64,000 nucleotides of DNA, taken from assembly GCA_024305405.1 (NCBI GenBank), contig JAKNDB010000110.1, forward strand, positions 1,984,001-2,048,000, read 5' to 3'. The DNA comes from Dirofilaria immitis. Its lineage: Eukaryota; Nematoda; Chromadorea; Rhabditida; Onchocercidae. Shown here piece by piece: positions 14,972 to 28,288 of this stretch (position 1 is the stretch's first letter; every line of letters begins with the position of its first letter). The position numbers were made by a program, and so were the translations under genes. The notes under the pieces were generated by a model, which was given only the letters and a program-made list of their open reading frames with translations, searched no databases and was not told the DNA's origin.

Positions 14972-15586
14972 TGTTACAGATTAATGTTATGCGTGATTTA
15001 TTCATATTGACATGTCGATTGTGATTATTTCGATAGTGAGTTTCCACCGTGATGTGGTTACAATTGTGTACACTAGATTGATTTTTTATTAGAAAATTTG
15101 GATTGCTTATAGCAAACCCCTTAGTATCATCTATGTTTGATCCTTTGAATAATATGTTATGATTTTCAACGATTTTGCCATCATCTGGAATAGGTGTTTC
15201 CGGACAAGAAATCTGAAATGATGATTTGCTCAGACAAGAGGAAGAAGGAACAGTAGTTACAATATTACGATATATATCATTTGATGCATCAGTAGTTTGA
15301 CAAATACGTAAAAATCCCGGATCTGGAAGATTATTACAGGTTAATGATGATTGATCATTTTGTTCCAGGTGATCCATTTGGAAGCTACCGATACCAGCAT
15401 GTTCACCAATATCCAAACGATTAGTTAACATCACTGACGAATAAAACCAATCGCTCGGCAAACGACTTTGATTATTTATTTGTTCCTGTTGCTCTTGTTG
15501 TTGTTGCTGTTGTTGTTGTTGCTGTTGTTGTTGTTGTTGCTTTGTTGTTGTTGATGTTGTTGTTGTCGTTGTTGTTCTTCGGCCAT
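13002..15586 (-). CDS. low-complexity Gln/Asp/Thr-rich protein, unknown function
   Basis: A long minus-strand coding region of roughly 860 residues, read with three frame corrections. The start chosen is ATG at 15586 (MAEEQQRQQQHQQQQ...), which opens a polyglutamine tract. One missing base at 15540-15541 breaks it, and repair gives an unbroken Q tract running into the frame that continues as EQINNQSRLPSDW. About 42 consecutive aspartates follow (14826-14970). The next break is a seven-A run at 14774-14780; adding one A joins SSKSSKKN to DNIQLERIEKVEDSD. A third frame change lies near 14045-14060. The C-terminal part has a possible helical segment (SEAEIVNLLCRNLCDIERII), an RRR patch and Thr/Ala repeats. 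No signal peptide or known domain is seen. Composition suggests a nuclear or regulatory protein, but this is a guess. The stop at 13002 may be replaced by splicing to 7169-7258. Confidence 0.72.
14826..14970 (-). repeat. (GAT)n array encoding poly-Asp
   Basis: A near-perfect trinucleotide array of about 48 codons. It is read as Asp with two or three Asn interruptions in the gene frame; the other frames give poly-Ser or poly-Ile artefacts. Confidence 0.9.
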
Positions 15587-16421
15587 TGAAAAAATTTCGA
15601 AATGATTTCTTCTCAGATTAAAATAATGATTAAATTAATCTCAAATCACTGTGCATATTTCATTTTAAAAAACTTTGCAAATATATACGAAATTAGAGAT
15701 AATTTGATAGAGTAATCAATTTCAATTTCTGCTGTTGCTGTTGCCGTTGCTGCTGCAATTTCTTTTGTAACACATACATATAAGACACACACCTAAAACA
15801 GATATTGTTTGATAATTGAGAAGAGCATAATATATATCGATAAACGATAAATAAATTTAAATACGATGCATTTCATGAATATAATATAAAATAAAATATT
15901 TTCGTCGACCACCATCAATAAAAATAGATTATTTTTATTGAAAAGTCATCAATTTCAACCTAAACAATTCCAAGTTATTTCATTCTCACTTTTATTTCAT
16001 TGATAATAATATTTCTCTATAGAGGTCAAACTTTCTTGTTTTTATACAAACGAGAAAAAGTCATCGTTTTGGAATATTATGAAAGATAAAGTATGATACT
16101 TATGATGAAAACTGCTTAGATCAAGTCGAGAAAAGAAGTCAATTAATAGATAGTAAACAGCTGCGACAAAATATTGCCACCCTCTTTTCATCACTCCTTT
16201 TCTCCTCCCTTCTTTTCCTTCATTGAAGATTGTTTTTTTTCTTTTTTTTTTTTTTAAAGAGATAAACAACTTCATCAACTGATGATAATCTGAGCAATTT
16301 TGCAGCTTTTTTTTGGATTTTAAATGATTGAATTTGCAGAAAAGTTCTGCAAAATTTCCCATTTAAACTAATTAATATTTCTGAAGATCATTTAAAGTTA
16401 TTTCCAATGTTTTTGCCAACA

Positions 16422-16460
16422 TTCACGTGTAATACGTAAAAATTGCGTATTACACGTGAA
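16422..16460. repeat. perfect 15-bp inverted repeat with 9-nt loop
   Basis: TTCACGTGTAATACG at 16422-16436 is exactly reverse-complemented at 16446-16460. Each arm carries CACGTG, the palindromic E-box core. It could be a cruciform, a hairpin or a paired protein-binding site. Confidence 0.85.
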
Positions 16461-16974
16461 CGGAGAATCACAAGAAGAAGTGAAAGAAATCCCGGAATAT
16501 ATCATTGAATTCTCTCTTAACCGAATTCTTGTTATTTCTCCAATAGTTCCTCTGAATAGAAAAAGATGGTTATTTTTTTCTCTCTTCTTTTCTTCACAAT
16601 AATATTAATTTCATTCACAATACAATATCAAAAAATTAGCACTAAAAGAAGAAGCGCAGGAGAGCGCGGAAAAATAGGAAAAGCGGGAAATTTTAAAGAG
16701 GCAGGAAAAAGACGAAAGGAAATATTATCGAAATTTTTCCCATTTTTTAACCATTTTCGAGACGGTTTTCAGAAAAGAAATTCAGAAGTTCTTTTTCGAT
16801 TATATATGATTCTTTGTAGATGACGATTAAGGTAATTTCAGTCGATGCAAGAATTCGAAGATTTTTTGTATATAGTAAATAATATTTCTTCCTAGACAAT
16901 TCAAGAAATTCAGTTATTCTTTGATGAATGATAATAGTAAATCTTTCACAGGAAATTTAAGAAATCCAGTGATT

Positions 16975-17218
16975 CATTGGTGAATTATGATGATAAAGTT
17001 TCTTTCGGGTGATTCAAGTCGATGATAAAAATTCCTCTCAGCTGATTCAAAAATTTCATTGGTGAATTATGATGATAAAGTTTCTTTCGGGTGATTCAAG
17101 TCGATGATAAAAATTCCTCTCAGCTGATTCAAAATTTCATTGGTGAATTATGATGATAAAGTTTCTTTCGGGTGATTCAAGTCGATGATAAAAATTCCTC
17201 TCAGCTGATTCAAAAATT
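16975..17218. repeat. 81-82 bp minisatellite, three near-identical copies
   Basis: Units start with CATTGGTGAATTATG at 16975, 17057 and 17138. They are nearly identical, apart from a one-base length difference. The flanks (about 16900-16975 and 17220-17340) carry decayed variants of the same AATTC/GATGATAA motifs, so the array was once longer. No open reading frame spans it. Confidence 0.85.
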
Positions 17219-17477
17219 CGACGATTCTTTGATAGACAATGATGATAATCCCAATGATTTTGCTGGATGATGTTTCGATTGCTTCAAGAAATCCAATGAT
17301 TCCTTAGTATATGACATCTTTCGAGTGGTCTAGAAAATCCCGGGTGACCTCTTGAAGTATGCTTTTTGGAACCAAAATTTCTTCCATGCATCTCTCTTAA
17401 TTCAAATTTACTTCAGACAAGAAATCAGTTCTGCCGAAGAAACGATTAATAGATATAAAACGAGCCGATATTCATGC

Positions 17478-17500
17478 GTGTGTGGTGTGTGTGTGTGTGT

Positions 17501-17531
<31 letters not shown>

Positions 17532-17586
17532 GTGTGCATGTATGCGCATGTGTGCTTGTAGTGTGTATGTGTGTATGTGTGTGTAG
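17478..17586. repeat. (TG)n microsatellite with TATG interruptions
   Basis: Alternating TG dinucleotides with TATG and TGCATG variants. Cys/Val and His/Thr open frames here are repeat artefacts. Confidence 0.9.
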
Positions 17587-19751
17587 TGCACTTGTAATGT
17601 ACTTTCATTTTCTTTTTCTCTCCTCTTCTATCTAACATCCTGCAATTTCTCATACTTTTCCAGCCTCGAATTTACTAGTTTTTCTCTCTCTTTTCATCTC
17701 TTTCTGTCGCTCTCTTTTTTCTTTCTCTAAGATAATTTTAAACAAATCTCAGCTCTAGCTCCCATTACCCCAATGCAAAACACGTTTCCATGTACTTTAA
17801 GGACATCTCGTCAAGATGTCAACAGCGTCACCCATCGATGATTGTTCGACTAAGTTTGTTTAAATATTTAATATTTCACCACTGCAACCCCTTCCTCTCC
17901 CTCTTTTTCTACTTCTCTCTTCTCCCTTGCCATTCTGTAATTATTGTTTGTCCACTCTTTGAGTAACCTTTGTCCAGCTAAGCTGATTCGCCCCTTCCCC
18001 CATTCACTCATTGCTATAAATAAATACGAATAACAAAAAAAAAAAAACAAGTTTTATTCGAGAAACTTCATTTCTTCCTTTTCTTCTTTTCCCTCCCCTC
18101 TCTTTCGCCTCTCTCTCTCTCTCTCTCTGTGGAAAAACTGCACGCAGTTTGTATGTCGCGAAGAATAATGAAAATTATGAACTCTGACCTCAATATATCG
18201 CTTTTAAATTAAACCATATTTTTTCGACATATGTGATGAATGTTAGGAGAAGGCGCAAAAATGTCGGCTATCCCAAATCTTTCCTCATTTTCTTTCTTGG
18301 ATAAATGAATCTAATTTACCTGACTTGTCCTATTGGGCAAATCAACCCACTAATTATCATACTTTGTTAAGTATGAATATCATTTCTTGTAATCATCCTG
18401 GATAATCTTATCATTCATATAGTAAATGATTAAAATAAAATTGATTGATAGCAACCTAAGTTAGGATCTAAAAAGAACTCCCTATCCATTCTCGAATACC
18501 GTACCGTATCGTTTGAGATGGAAGCCGTTAAAAAGGGTGTGAGAGAGAAAAAGACAGAGAAAAAGGGAAGAAGAGAAGGAGGGAAGAGATAAAAAGAATG
18601 TCATCATATAATGAAAAATGAAATGATCCATATTCCTTCTTACATAAGACATCATTCTTTCATCCTGAAGGAGAAATTGAATGATTAAATTTAAAAAGTT
18701 TTGCAAAAAACTAAAGAGTAAATTGCACAATCAAAATTCGGTTAAATTTAATGATAAAAATGATAAAAAAAAATCTTATCTGTTTTTGATACCATAACAT
18801 TTATTAGTGTAACTTTTCTCTTAGATTTAGATTAAACTAATCAAAAAATATATATATAACATTCCATTTTTTTTGTCAGCAAAATATTATCATTTTCAAA
18901 AATCACAAAATAATTGATAATTGAAAAGAAAGAGAGAGAGAGAGAGAGAGAGGAGAGAAAGAGAGAGGGAGGGAGAGGAGGAAAGGGCGAGGGAAAGGAG
19001 GAAAGAGGAAAAAAAGAAAGAGAATGAAAAGGAAAAATTGCAATGTTTGCAGAGATTCATCGAAACCAGTCATCGATGAAAATGTTATCAAAGTGCACTT
19101 CCACTTCCATAATTTTTAGGCATTAAAAAAAAAAAGATTCACTTTAAAGCAAGAAAAAGAAAGTTTAACCAACAAAATGCCGTAACAAATATTCGCACAA
19201 TGCCTTCCTCAAAACATGTTTATAAATAGCAATAAACTGGCTCGATGAGGGGATAGTCAAATGGAATGGAATGGCAAAATGAAAATAAAGAAAAGGACGA
19301 GACAAGAAATGAATTGATGAAAAGAAAGTATAAATATGAAAAAAGTTGAAAAAAACCAGCTTCTAAAAAAAATGGGAAATCAAAAAAGAGGAAGGGTTTA
19401 CTTAATTAGATGATGATAATAATAATGATAATGATATAGCTTAATTGGATGATGCTAATGATATAGTTTAATTGGTTAATGATAATGATAATGTATTATA
19501 ATTTAGATAGTATGATATTTAAAAAAAAAAGGAGTGATAGAGAGAAAGTTCATCGTTCAGATTCACAATTATATGAACTTTAGAAGCTTTCGAAATAAAT
19601 AATGATAATAGTTGTTTGTACTTTTTCTTACAAATGGTTCAACTCTTTCCTTTTTTCTCTTTTTTCGTAATTGTGATAAAATGTTTCTCACTCATAGATG
19701 AATTACGCTATCATTAATTAATTTGTATATTTACCTAATCATTGACCAGCA

Positions 19752-19822
19752 TCTTTTCTCAAATAAATTTATTTTATTATAAGTAATCTTTTATCAAATA
19801 AATTTATTTTATTATAAGTAAT
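19752..19822. repeat. 35-bp tandem duplication
   Basis: Two copies of a TCTTTT(C/A)TCAAATAAATTTATTTTATTATAAGTAAT-type unit lie head to tail, with one substitution visible between them. Confidence 0.8.
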
Positions 19823-19960
19823 TATTATTTTATACGTAAATATTATTTTATCTAAAGATTTATTAATTTGAAAATGTTATAAAAGGAGAAAATTTGTTAA
19901 CAGATGTTTAATAATTTTAACATATTTTTATTTAAAAGAAAATCCATCTAATATTTATTA

Positions 19961-19966
<6 letters not shown>

Positions 19967-19995
<29 letters not shown>

Positions 19996-20024
19996 TTATT
20001 ATTATTATTATTATTATGATTATG

Positions 20025-20106
<82 letters not shown>
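19967..20106. repeat. (ATT)n microsatellite
   Basis: About 45 ATT units with a few ATG substitutions in the first third. Low complexity, non-coding. Confidence 0.9.
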
Positions 20107-20108
<2 letters not shown>

Positions 20109-23100
20109 GAAAATGTAATTATTAATTATTGTTATTGGAAATGTATGTAGAGAGAAATAAAAACAAAGAGTGGGAGAGAAAGAATGGAATAAGATCTACT
20201 CTGATAATAAGATAAATTAAATAGCATAATAGCATATTATTTCAGGAATTTCATAAATGTGATTTCTTATTCTTTTTAAGAACGAAATTTGAAAGAAGCT
20301 AATTTTATAATATTCATCCTAACAATTATTAGCTGGAAGGAGAAATAAATCCTTGAAATATGGTATTTTTCAGCAGTGTTGACAACTCTTTGGAATATAT
20401 TTTTTATTTAAAAATTAGGACATTAATTATTGGACTTAAATAAATGTCCCTCAAAATTTGTTATCGATCAAAGAATGTCCTCTTCAGTTTTATTCAGTGC
20501 TGCTATCAAAACGGAAATGAAATCAGCAACGAATGGATGAATTGCAGGAAAAGTGTACTTTTTATCAATAAAGATTTGAAATATGCAAGGATAAAAACTA
20601 TTTAAGAAATATTGGAAATGATTAAGAAATGAAATAAGAAATTTTATATATAATACAAAATTGATAACTTAAACATATGTTGTAAATAATACTGAAATGA
20701 AATATTTTTAAATTATTCGTTTAAAGCTGCTTACTCATACAGATACTTCGTTTGGGAGATGAAGAAGGAACAAAATAAGCGGAAATAACAGAAAAGTTAT
20801 TTTTATTTTTTATTAAGAACGTTATAAACGTAAAAATGCTTTAAATAACTTAAAAGAAAATGATAGTTAATTTGACTATGTACCGTATTCAATTTATGTA
20901 ATTAAATTTTTTTAAGGACATAACGACAAATTTCCTACAGTGATCAATCATACATTATTGGTGATAACTTCTCATATCGTATATTTCAAATTTTAATTTT
21001 TTTCATAAAAACGAATTGAAATATATAAAATTTATGCTTCAAGTGTATGATAATTGTTCGTTATTTCGACATAAGTCTCATTTTTCTCGATAGTAATTGG
21101 TCGCTTTCAAATTCCAATTTCTATTAAGCATTTCCAAGCATTTTATTACAAATTTATTTTAGTACATGTATTTTGCTTGGCGAGTAAAGGAAATATTATT
21201 GGCGAATTGCAGCAAATATTTTTTTTTTTGAAAAAGAAGGAAAGAAAAATAAGATTTCCAAAATTCAGATTATTATAAAATTGATTTTTTTTTGCTAATT
21301 TAAAATTTTTCGAAATAAAGATTAAATGTAAGTTTAAAAATATGAATGAAAAATACCCTTCAAATACAGTTAATATTTAATCGCTGGCTGTCCTTCAAAA
21401 CTCTTCGATAGTTATTTGAATTTATATTTATACGAATTCCAACTTACCCCTTTTCAAGGATGACTTAAGGCTTCGATTCTATTGCAAAGATGATATGATC
21501 AGAATATTGTTACGAATGATTGATAGATGGTCAATTGACGTCGCATGACTAATAACTTCTCTTTTTCGCTAGCTACTTTTAACTCATATTGTAGATAATT
21601 AGCCCTCCTTGTCCTTCATTTTTTTATTTGAAATTTATTACTTAATTTTAAACTTGCTTCTTAGTCAGTACTTCCATTTGTAACAATATTTGTGATCTCA
21701 TCACCTATAATATAATATTACATATCAGCATATTTTATAAAGTTTTGCGATAATTCAAAGTTTTAACTCTTCCTAAGATTATAGTATAAGTTTTGTTTTC
21801 GCATAACTACCATCAAGAACTATAATATTACCAAAAATTTTCGTCCTATTTATGTGGCTTATTTATCAATTTATCAGCTTGGTTTATAGTAATTAGATCA
21901 ACTCAAACAGAACTTCTATTCATAATCATCAAGGTAAAGCAATAAATAAGCAATCAGTAGGGCAAAAGGAAAATATTGGAAATAAAGAAATGGGATAAGT
22001 CAAGTTTGGAATATAATGAAGTACAAAGTAGGTAAAAGTATTATCGAGATCATTGAATCTTACCAAAACTTCCAGCTTAGTTCCATTCATAGGACTCTAT
22101 AATATTTGAATATTCATTTTCATAATAAGCAAGAAATTACGTTTCATTCATTTTAGAAATGATAAGATAATGTATCACTTCTTAGCAATAATTGACTATC
22201 ATATCACTTTTAAAGTGAGAAAATTGAAAGATAAATTAAAGCTATCTATATGAATTATTACAGTGAGCCAGATAAAAATGTTAGCTGTGAGTATTATAAA
22301 CAGGGGACATTGTTGAACAAATTAATAATCTTGACTACAAAACGAATTTCTGGATTCAGAATAATTTCCTGGTAGAAAAGGCCAAATGTTATATGATATG
22401 ATACATGATGCAAAATTGAAGCAATAAGAATTTTAGAGGAAAGTTTCAATGAAACGAGTTTAATTTTTAACATTTTAATTCAATGTTTCGAATCACTTCA
22501 TTTCACTTACTACCAAAAGAAATGCATTCAACTGTCAATTAACAAATGCAAAATTATGCTACCACAACAGCATATTATCGAGAGAATTATAGTTAATCAT
22601 GATGATAATTAAAAAATTTTACGGTAAGTTATCGTATTTAAGAGCTATCGTCCGAAATAATCGTTTATTCGATCATTTATAAAGAAATAATTATTTTTCA
22701 TTATTCCGTATATATTTATTGCTATCGTCTTATCATGTGTTAAAAACTAATTTTTTTGTTTCCAATGAAATATCAAAAATTCTTTGTTTAACATTCAAAT
22801 TTTAAAATTAAATATTATTCGAAAGTATGTATTCAATTTATCGCGATATTTCTGAACTAGGTGTCTTAAATATTTTTCGTATGATAAGTGCAACAACGAA
22901 AAAATTGAAACTGTTTTTTTTTTCTTTTTTTTTATCATTGCCACAAAATAGAAATAGAATAAAACAATTTTTAAATTTACATACTTCCTACTGCTTTCAA
23001 CGAACTTTCAATTTTTTTTATGAGATACTAAATGATTATTTAAATCTTTAGAATAATATAATTGAATTGAGAAATGACGAAGCAGAAATCATATTGCTGA

Positions 23101-23305
23101 ACTAAAAAAGAGAAGAAGAGTACAAAAAGAATATAAACAGTTTCAATTTTTTCAAAAGATTCTTAAAATTTTTGAAAATCCGATCGAAACTTAAAAGATT
23201 ATTGCTAATATACTGTATCGATAGTTTATGAAGCTAATACAAAAAAAAAAGAATTTATTACTCGGATAACAACACAAAACACTAATTATCGATACATCTA
23301 TCGAT

Positions 23306-23358
23306 TTTATTAAAATTATTATAATTTATAGTTTATTAAAATTATTATAATTTATAGT
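23306..23358. repeat. 26-bp tandem duplication
   Basis: Two adjacent copies of an AT-rich unit starting TTTATTAAAATTATTATAA. Confidence 0.75.
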
Positions 23359-25879
23359 TTTAATAAATTAAATATTGAACAATAATATCTGATTGTAAGA
23401 TTCAATTTACAAACTATTCACTATGAATGGTTCATATTACTCATTGTATGGCTGATGATACTACAGAAATTTTAGGACGCTATTACGACATTGTTGCATA
23501 ATGATTAATTTCAAGATTAGGTGAATTTGATTCAACATGACAAGATAATTGAGCAAGTTTCTTTACTCTTTTATCTTTCTTAATTCAAATTAAAAACTGA
23601 TATACCAAGGACATACCTTATAAAGCTTAGGATACTATTGATATCGGCATTCATAATGAATGATTGTTATCCAACTGATAAATGATAACATTATTTGTCG
23701 ATAAACCAAAAAGCATTTGTGATATTATTGAATAGATAGACGATATAAATAACAAATGAATCGAATTAAATTTTGAAATGGGTCACAAAACTTCATCAAA
23801 ATTTTTCCGAAAATAAGAATAAAGAAAATAAATTTTTGATAAAAAGTTTCATTATACTATTATTTCTCATTTGTGTAGCGAAAAAAAAACAAACTCGCAT
23901 ATATATTTGATATTATTAAATTTTTAACTCATTTCCATGAAATTAATGCATCGTATCGGAATGTTACATAATTTAAATGTTGTTTTCCTACAACTAGAAC
24001 TACTACTACTACTATTAATAATAATAATAAATGTCTTTAGTTTTTGCAGTGAATTCAAAAAAAGTGAAATGTTGGATTTCATCCAACTATTCCTTCAAAA
24101 AGGAAAAAAGAAGAATGTGATATCATACATATTCAAACTATAATTCATCATTTTTAAAATGTTTAAATATTATACATATTTTTTTGTCGAATATTTTAGT
24201 GGTTTTAGGAACGTAAAAAAACTATTTTAATAAGAAAAGTATATTAGAATATTTGGCAACATTTTTTAAGTTTATTTATTAAATGAGTTAATTTTTAGGA
24301 AAGAAATGTCGGATGCCTCTATGATAAACAAAAGTTATGCTAAAAAATTTTATTATTTGATAGATATATCGTATATATCAAATTAAATGAAAGGAATGCT
24401 TTTTATAAGAAATTCTCGATTAAACCACTAATATTAGAATAATCAGTAAATGAACAGAAAGATTCTAATAAGAAAGATATTAATTTTTATATTAATTAAC
24501 TATTTTTTGACTTCGTTTTTAAAGCAATAAGCCAAGGACATTGTAACTTTATATTCTCAAATTTTCTAACTTCACTTTATCTGATCCATTCTCGAATAAA
24601 TTCTTTAAAGTGTATTTTAAACCACTTGTTCGCAATGCTAGACTTGCTGTTCCTAAACATTCGTTCAACTTTTTTTGTATTCTTCTTCTTGATGATGGGT
24701 AGAAAAATGATCGTTTTTAGAATATTTGTTAACTTTTACTAACTTTAAAGGAAATGTGACACTTCCTGGAGTTCGCCACAAACTTTTCCCATGATTTTAT
24801 CTTTCAGAATTCTTCGTTCTTTTTTTCTTTTTAATGAAATCCAGAGATTAGAGAATAAGTTACCTGTTGAAAGAATTGAAATTTGAATTATACATATCTA
24901 CAAATGCAGTAATAAAGTTTAACATATTTTTAATTCTTTTTACAGATAATTATTTCTTAAGTTTCATATATCAAAAGAAAAAAAAGCAAATTAATTTAAA
25001 AAAGATTAAGAAATTATCAAAATCTTGACATAAAATTCATATGGTATTTGAAAATGTCAACTAATATTTTATTTATCGTGATAAAACTTTAATCTTGTAT
25101 TTTCAATTATCATTTCATTCCACCACATACGTATAAAAAAAAAAAAAAAAGAAGATATTGTTTATCAAGATTTGCTTTCGAGGAACTTATCAAGCACTCA
25201 TCGCCATTCATCATTTTAAGAATGCATAGTTTAACTACCGGAACTTTATCTAACTATTTGCATTAATTCATTTTATTTCAAATGTACTGAAATAAATATG
25301 TACAAACTTCTCTCTTTAAATAGTGAAATAACTAAAATAAAAGAAGTTATTGTTTTTTTCTTTCCTTTTAGGAAAAAGTAAATAAGTATCAGGATAACCT
25401 GTTATTATTTGAAACAATGAAATAATCTTCCAAAATTAACATATTGTGATACGGAAAACGTAAAAATGTAAGGAACGATTTTTGTTCTTTTCTTTCTTTC
25501 TTTTTCTCACTACATCTTAGGGCTATCGTTACGTCATTTTGTTTTCTATTTTTCTTCATTTCTTTTTTCCTTCTTTTACCTCAAAATAATTTCATAGAAA
25601 CAATAAGAAGATCGTTTTTAGAATGGCATGAAACGAACTTTCAGAAATTGAAGCTTAACGGTGAAAAAACAAAAAAAAAGGAAAGGAAAAAAAGGTGAAG
25701 AGTGGGAAAAATATGAAGATTTATGAGAACATTTCTCTTCACGGCATTTTTCAAAATTCAAAATCGGTTTTTAGAGTAAGCCAGAAGGACTTGTGTACTT
25801 TTTGTCCTTCTATTTGCCATTTTCCATCTTTCTTTTTTTTTTTAATTATTTTTTGGAAAAAAAACTGTTTGTAAAAATG

Positions 25880-26038
25880 TTTCCCTCAAGGCTACCACGC
25901 TTGCTTGCTTTACCCTTTAGCTCTTCACATTCTTTAGATATAGACACTTGGTCTTATTTAGCGTTTCTTTCTAGGCCCATAGGCCTAAACTTGTCGATGC
26001 CTATGTTTTCATCAATGCTAACGAAGCCTTATCTTTAA
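25880..26038. other. GC-enriched fragment of uncertain origin, possibly a degraded transferred gene
   Basis: About 160 bases are clearly richer in GC than the surroundings. The plus strand is open for more than 50 codons. The minus strand reads as two coherent peptides, GFVSIDENIGIDKFRPMGL... and DQVSISKECEELKGKASKRG..., separated by one in-frame TAA. The minus reading looks more like a real protein (balanced charge, few Leu/Ser runs). No family is recognised. Because filarial genomes often carry endosymbiont fragments, a Wolbachia-derived piece is one possibility, but this is inference. Confidence 0.3.
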
Positions 26039-28208
26039 AGAAGAAAAATTGGAAACCTTTTCATTCATCATTCAAACAACACAGTAAACAAATGATCATT
26101 TCAGATGCAAAAGAAGAATGAAAAGAAGCTATAAAACAAACCTATAAGCAAATTTTAAATTTGGAATTTTTTCTAATGGCTAATATTGCGTATAGCATAA
26201 ACATCCATGCTGATAGTTACCAATGAAAGGGAACGAATAGCAGGAAAAAATTTTGAATGATAATTGAATTATATTATCAATCATTTGAAACGCGTAATAA
26301 AGACTTAATAAAGAATTGTGAAATAGGATAAGGAAAAAAATCACGTTTTGACGTTTAATATCATGAATGAATGAATAAATCACGTGTAATCACACGTAAG
26401 TTACCATGCTCATTTAATATATTGTATCGAATTATTAAATAATCTAAAATGATATAATAGACGAAAAATTGACTAAATCTTTTAGCTAGCAAAATATTTG
26501 TGAAAGAATTTCAAGCATTCGGCGCATTCATTCTCAGTTAATTTTAATGATAAAGCGATAACAATTAGTACGATTAATGTTTGCTAAAATATAATTACAC
26601 TTTAGGAGAAATTCCATTTTCCTGTGATAACAGTATATATGTATATTAAATTATGAGAAGTATAAATAGAAAAAAAGTATAAGCTAATTTATCATTTATT
26701 AAATCTAGTAAAGTTACTCAATGGTATAGAAGATTTGTCATCTATTAATGTATTATGTATGTTATTATTATTAGGTATATCTGTTTACGTATTTATTTAA
26801 ATTTTTACGTAAAGTGTTAAGTAGTTTTAAACTAATGAAGTTATAATTATTTGTAATTTCACTTCATTAGTTTCATTTAAATACATAGAAGAAATGATTT
26901 GATTTGATCAAATATCGTTAATATTTATAAGAATTTGAATCTGCGATTAGTTAAGTTTGATTATAGGTTGCATTAAAAAAATATGTGAATATCATATCAC
27001 TTTTCTTTCATCCCATCTTTTCTTCTTTTTCACTCTGAGAATTTTAAAGATAATTTAAGCATTTTATTAACAATAATAATTAAATCTTTATATACGGACA
27101 TGCTAATTTATTTAATATGATAGTATCTGATATATTATGATTTATTCAATATTAATTGATAAATGATTAACTTCTAGCATTATTCAAAATTCTTCTATAT
27201 GAATTGAAATAAGCAAGAAAGGACAACTCCGAAATGAACTGTGTAGAAAATGGTGACCCTCCATACTTGATAAACTTATATATGATTGAATTGAAAATAA
27301 AGTCTTAGGTCACCGGTCGATTATATACATCATAAAATATTAAAGAATAATGCTATCTTCTGAAGTTTTTATAAATGTGTGCTTTATTTTGCTTTGCTCA
27401 ATTAAGAAATTGGTTTCTGAAAAGACCCGACTTAATTAAATTACTTCGAAACTGGTCGTTTTAAATTTCAGAAATTCAAATAACGGGAATAATTTTTGAT
27501 AAGGAATCAAATAGTTTCATCATATCCTTGACCGAATTCATTTCCACTTTATATTTTTGTTTTTATTTTTTTATTTCTAATCTAATTTGAAGAGAAAAAT
27601 AAGTTTCAATTTTACATCTTCTTAGGTATTAATAAGTTCCACTTTCTAATTTTCATTCAAATTTATCAAATGAACTAAGAAAATGCAATGTATTGAATGT
27701 ATTTTGAACCTGATATACCTTTTTAAATTTGTTTGAAAATTTGATTTCAAAATTTATTATTAGGATGGAATATATTTCCTTTCCTTCTCTTTTCTCGTTT
27801 ATCTATAAAAGCAGGTGAAATTAGGAGAGGGAAAGAATCGAAAATAATGCTATTATCAAATATCAAAACGGATATTTGTCACTGATATCGACATTGTGCA
27901 ACACCCATACTGTCAAGAAAATCCTTCTTTGGCAAGTTTCATCCTTATATTTTTTGCAAAATTGAATTTACTCATTTCTATCATATCACTAATGATATAA
28001 ATAACAATAACTTTGATAAAATTTTTGAATTAATCGATTATTATCATAAGTAAAATGGAAAATTAGTGGAAGATTATGAATGATTTCATTGAGACTATAA
28101 TTATAGCAATCAATGAAGCAAAAAGTAAGGAAAAGAAATATTAGAACTAAATTATTAAAAATTTTAAAATTCTTAATCAAAAAAATAAATTCTTAGAAAG
28201 CAAAAGCA

Positions 28209-28288
28209 AACAGACACACATACGCACACAGACACACACAGACACACACACAGACACACACACACAGACACACACATCCACACAGACA
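28209..28288. repeat. (CA)n microsatellite with CAGACA interruptions
   Basis: CA dinucleotides interrupted by regularly spaced GACA. Confidence 0.9.

Noticed and set aside
14757..14984. Poly-Ile and poly-Ser open frames on the plus strand
   Set aside because: They are shadows of the ATC/GAT trinucleotide array whose real frame encodes Asp on the minus strand.
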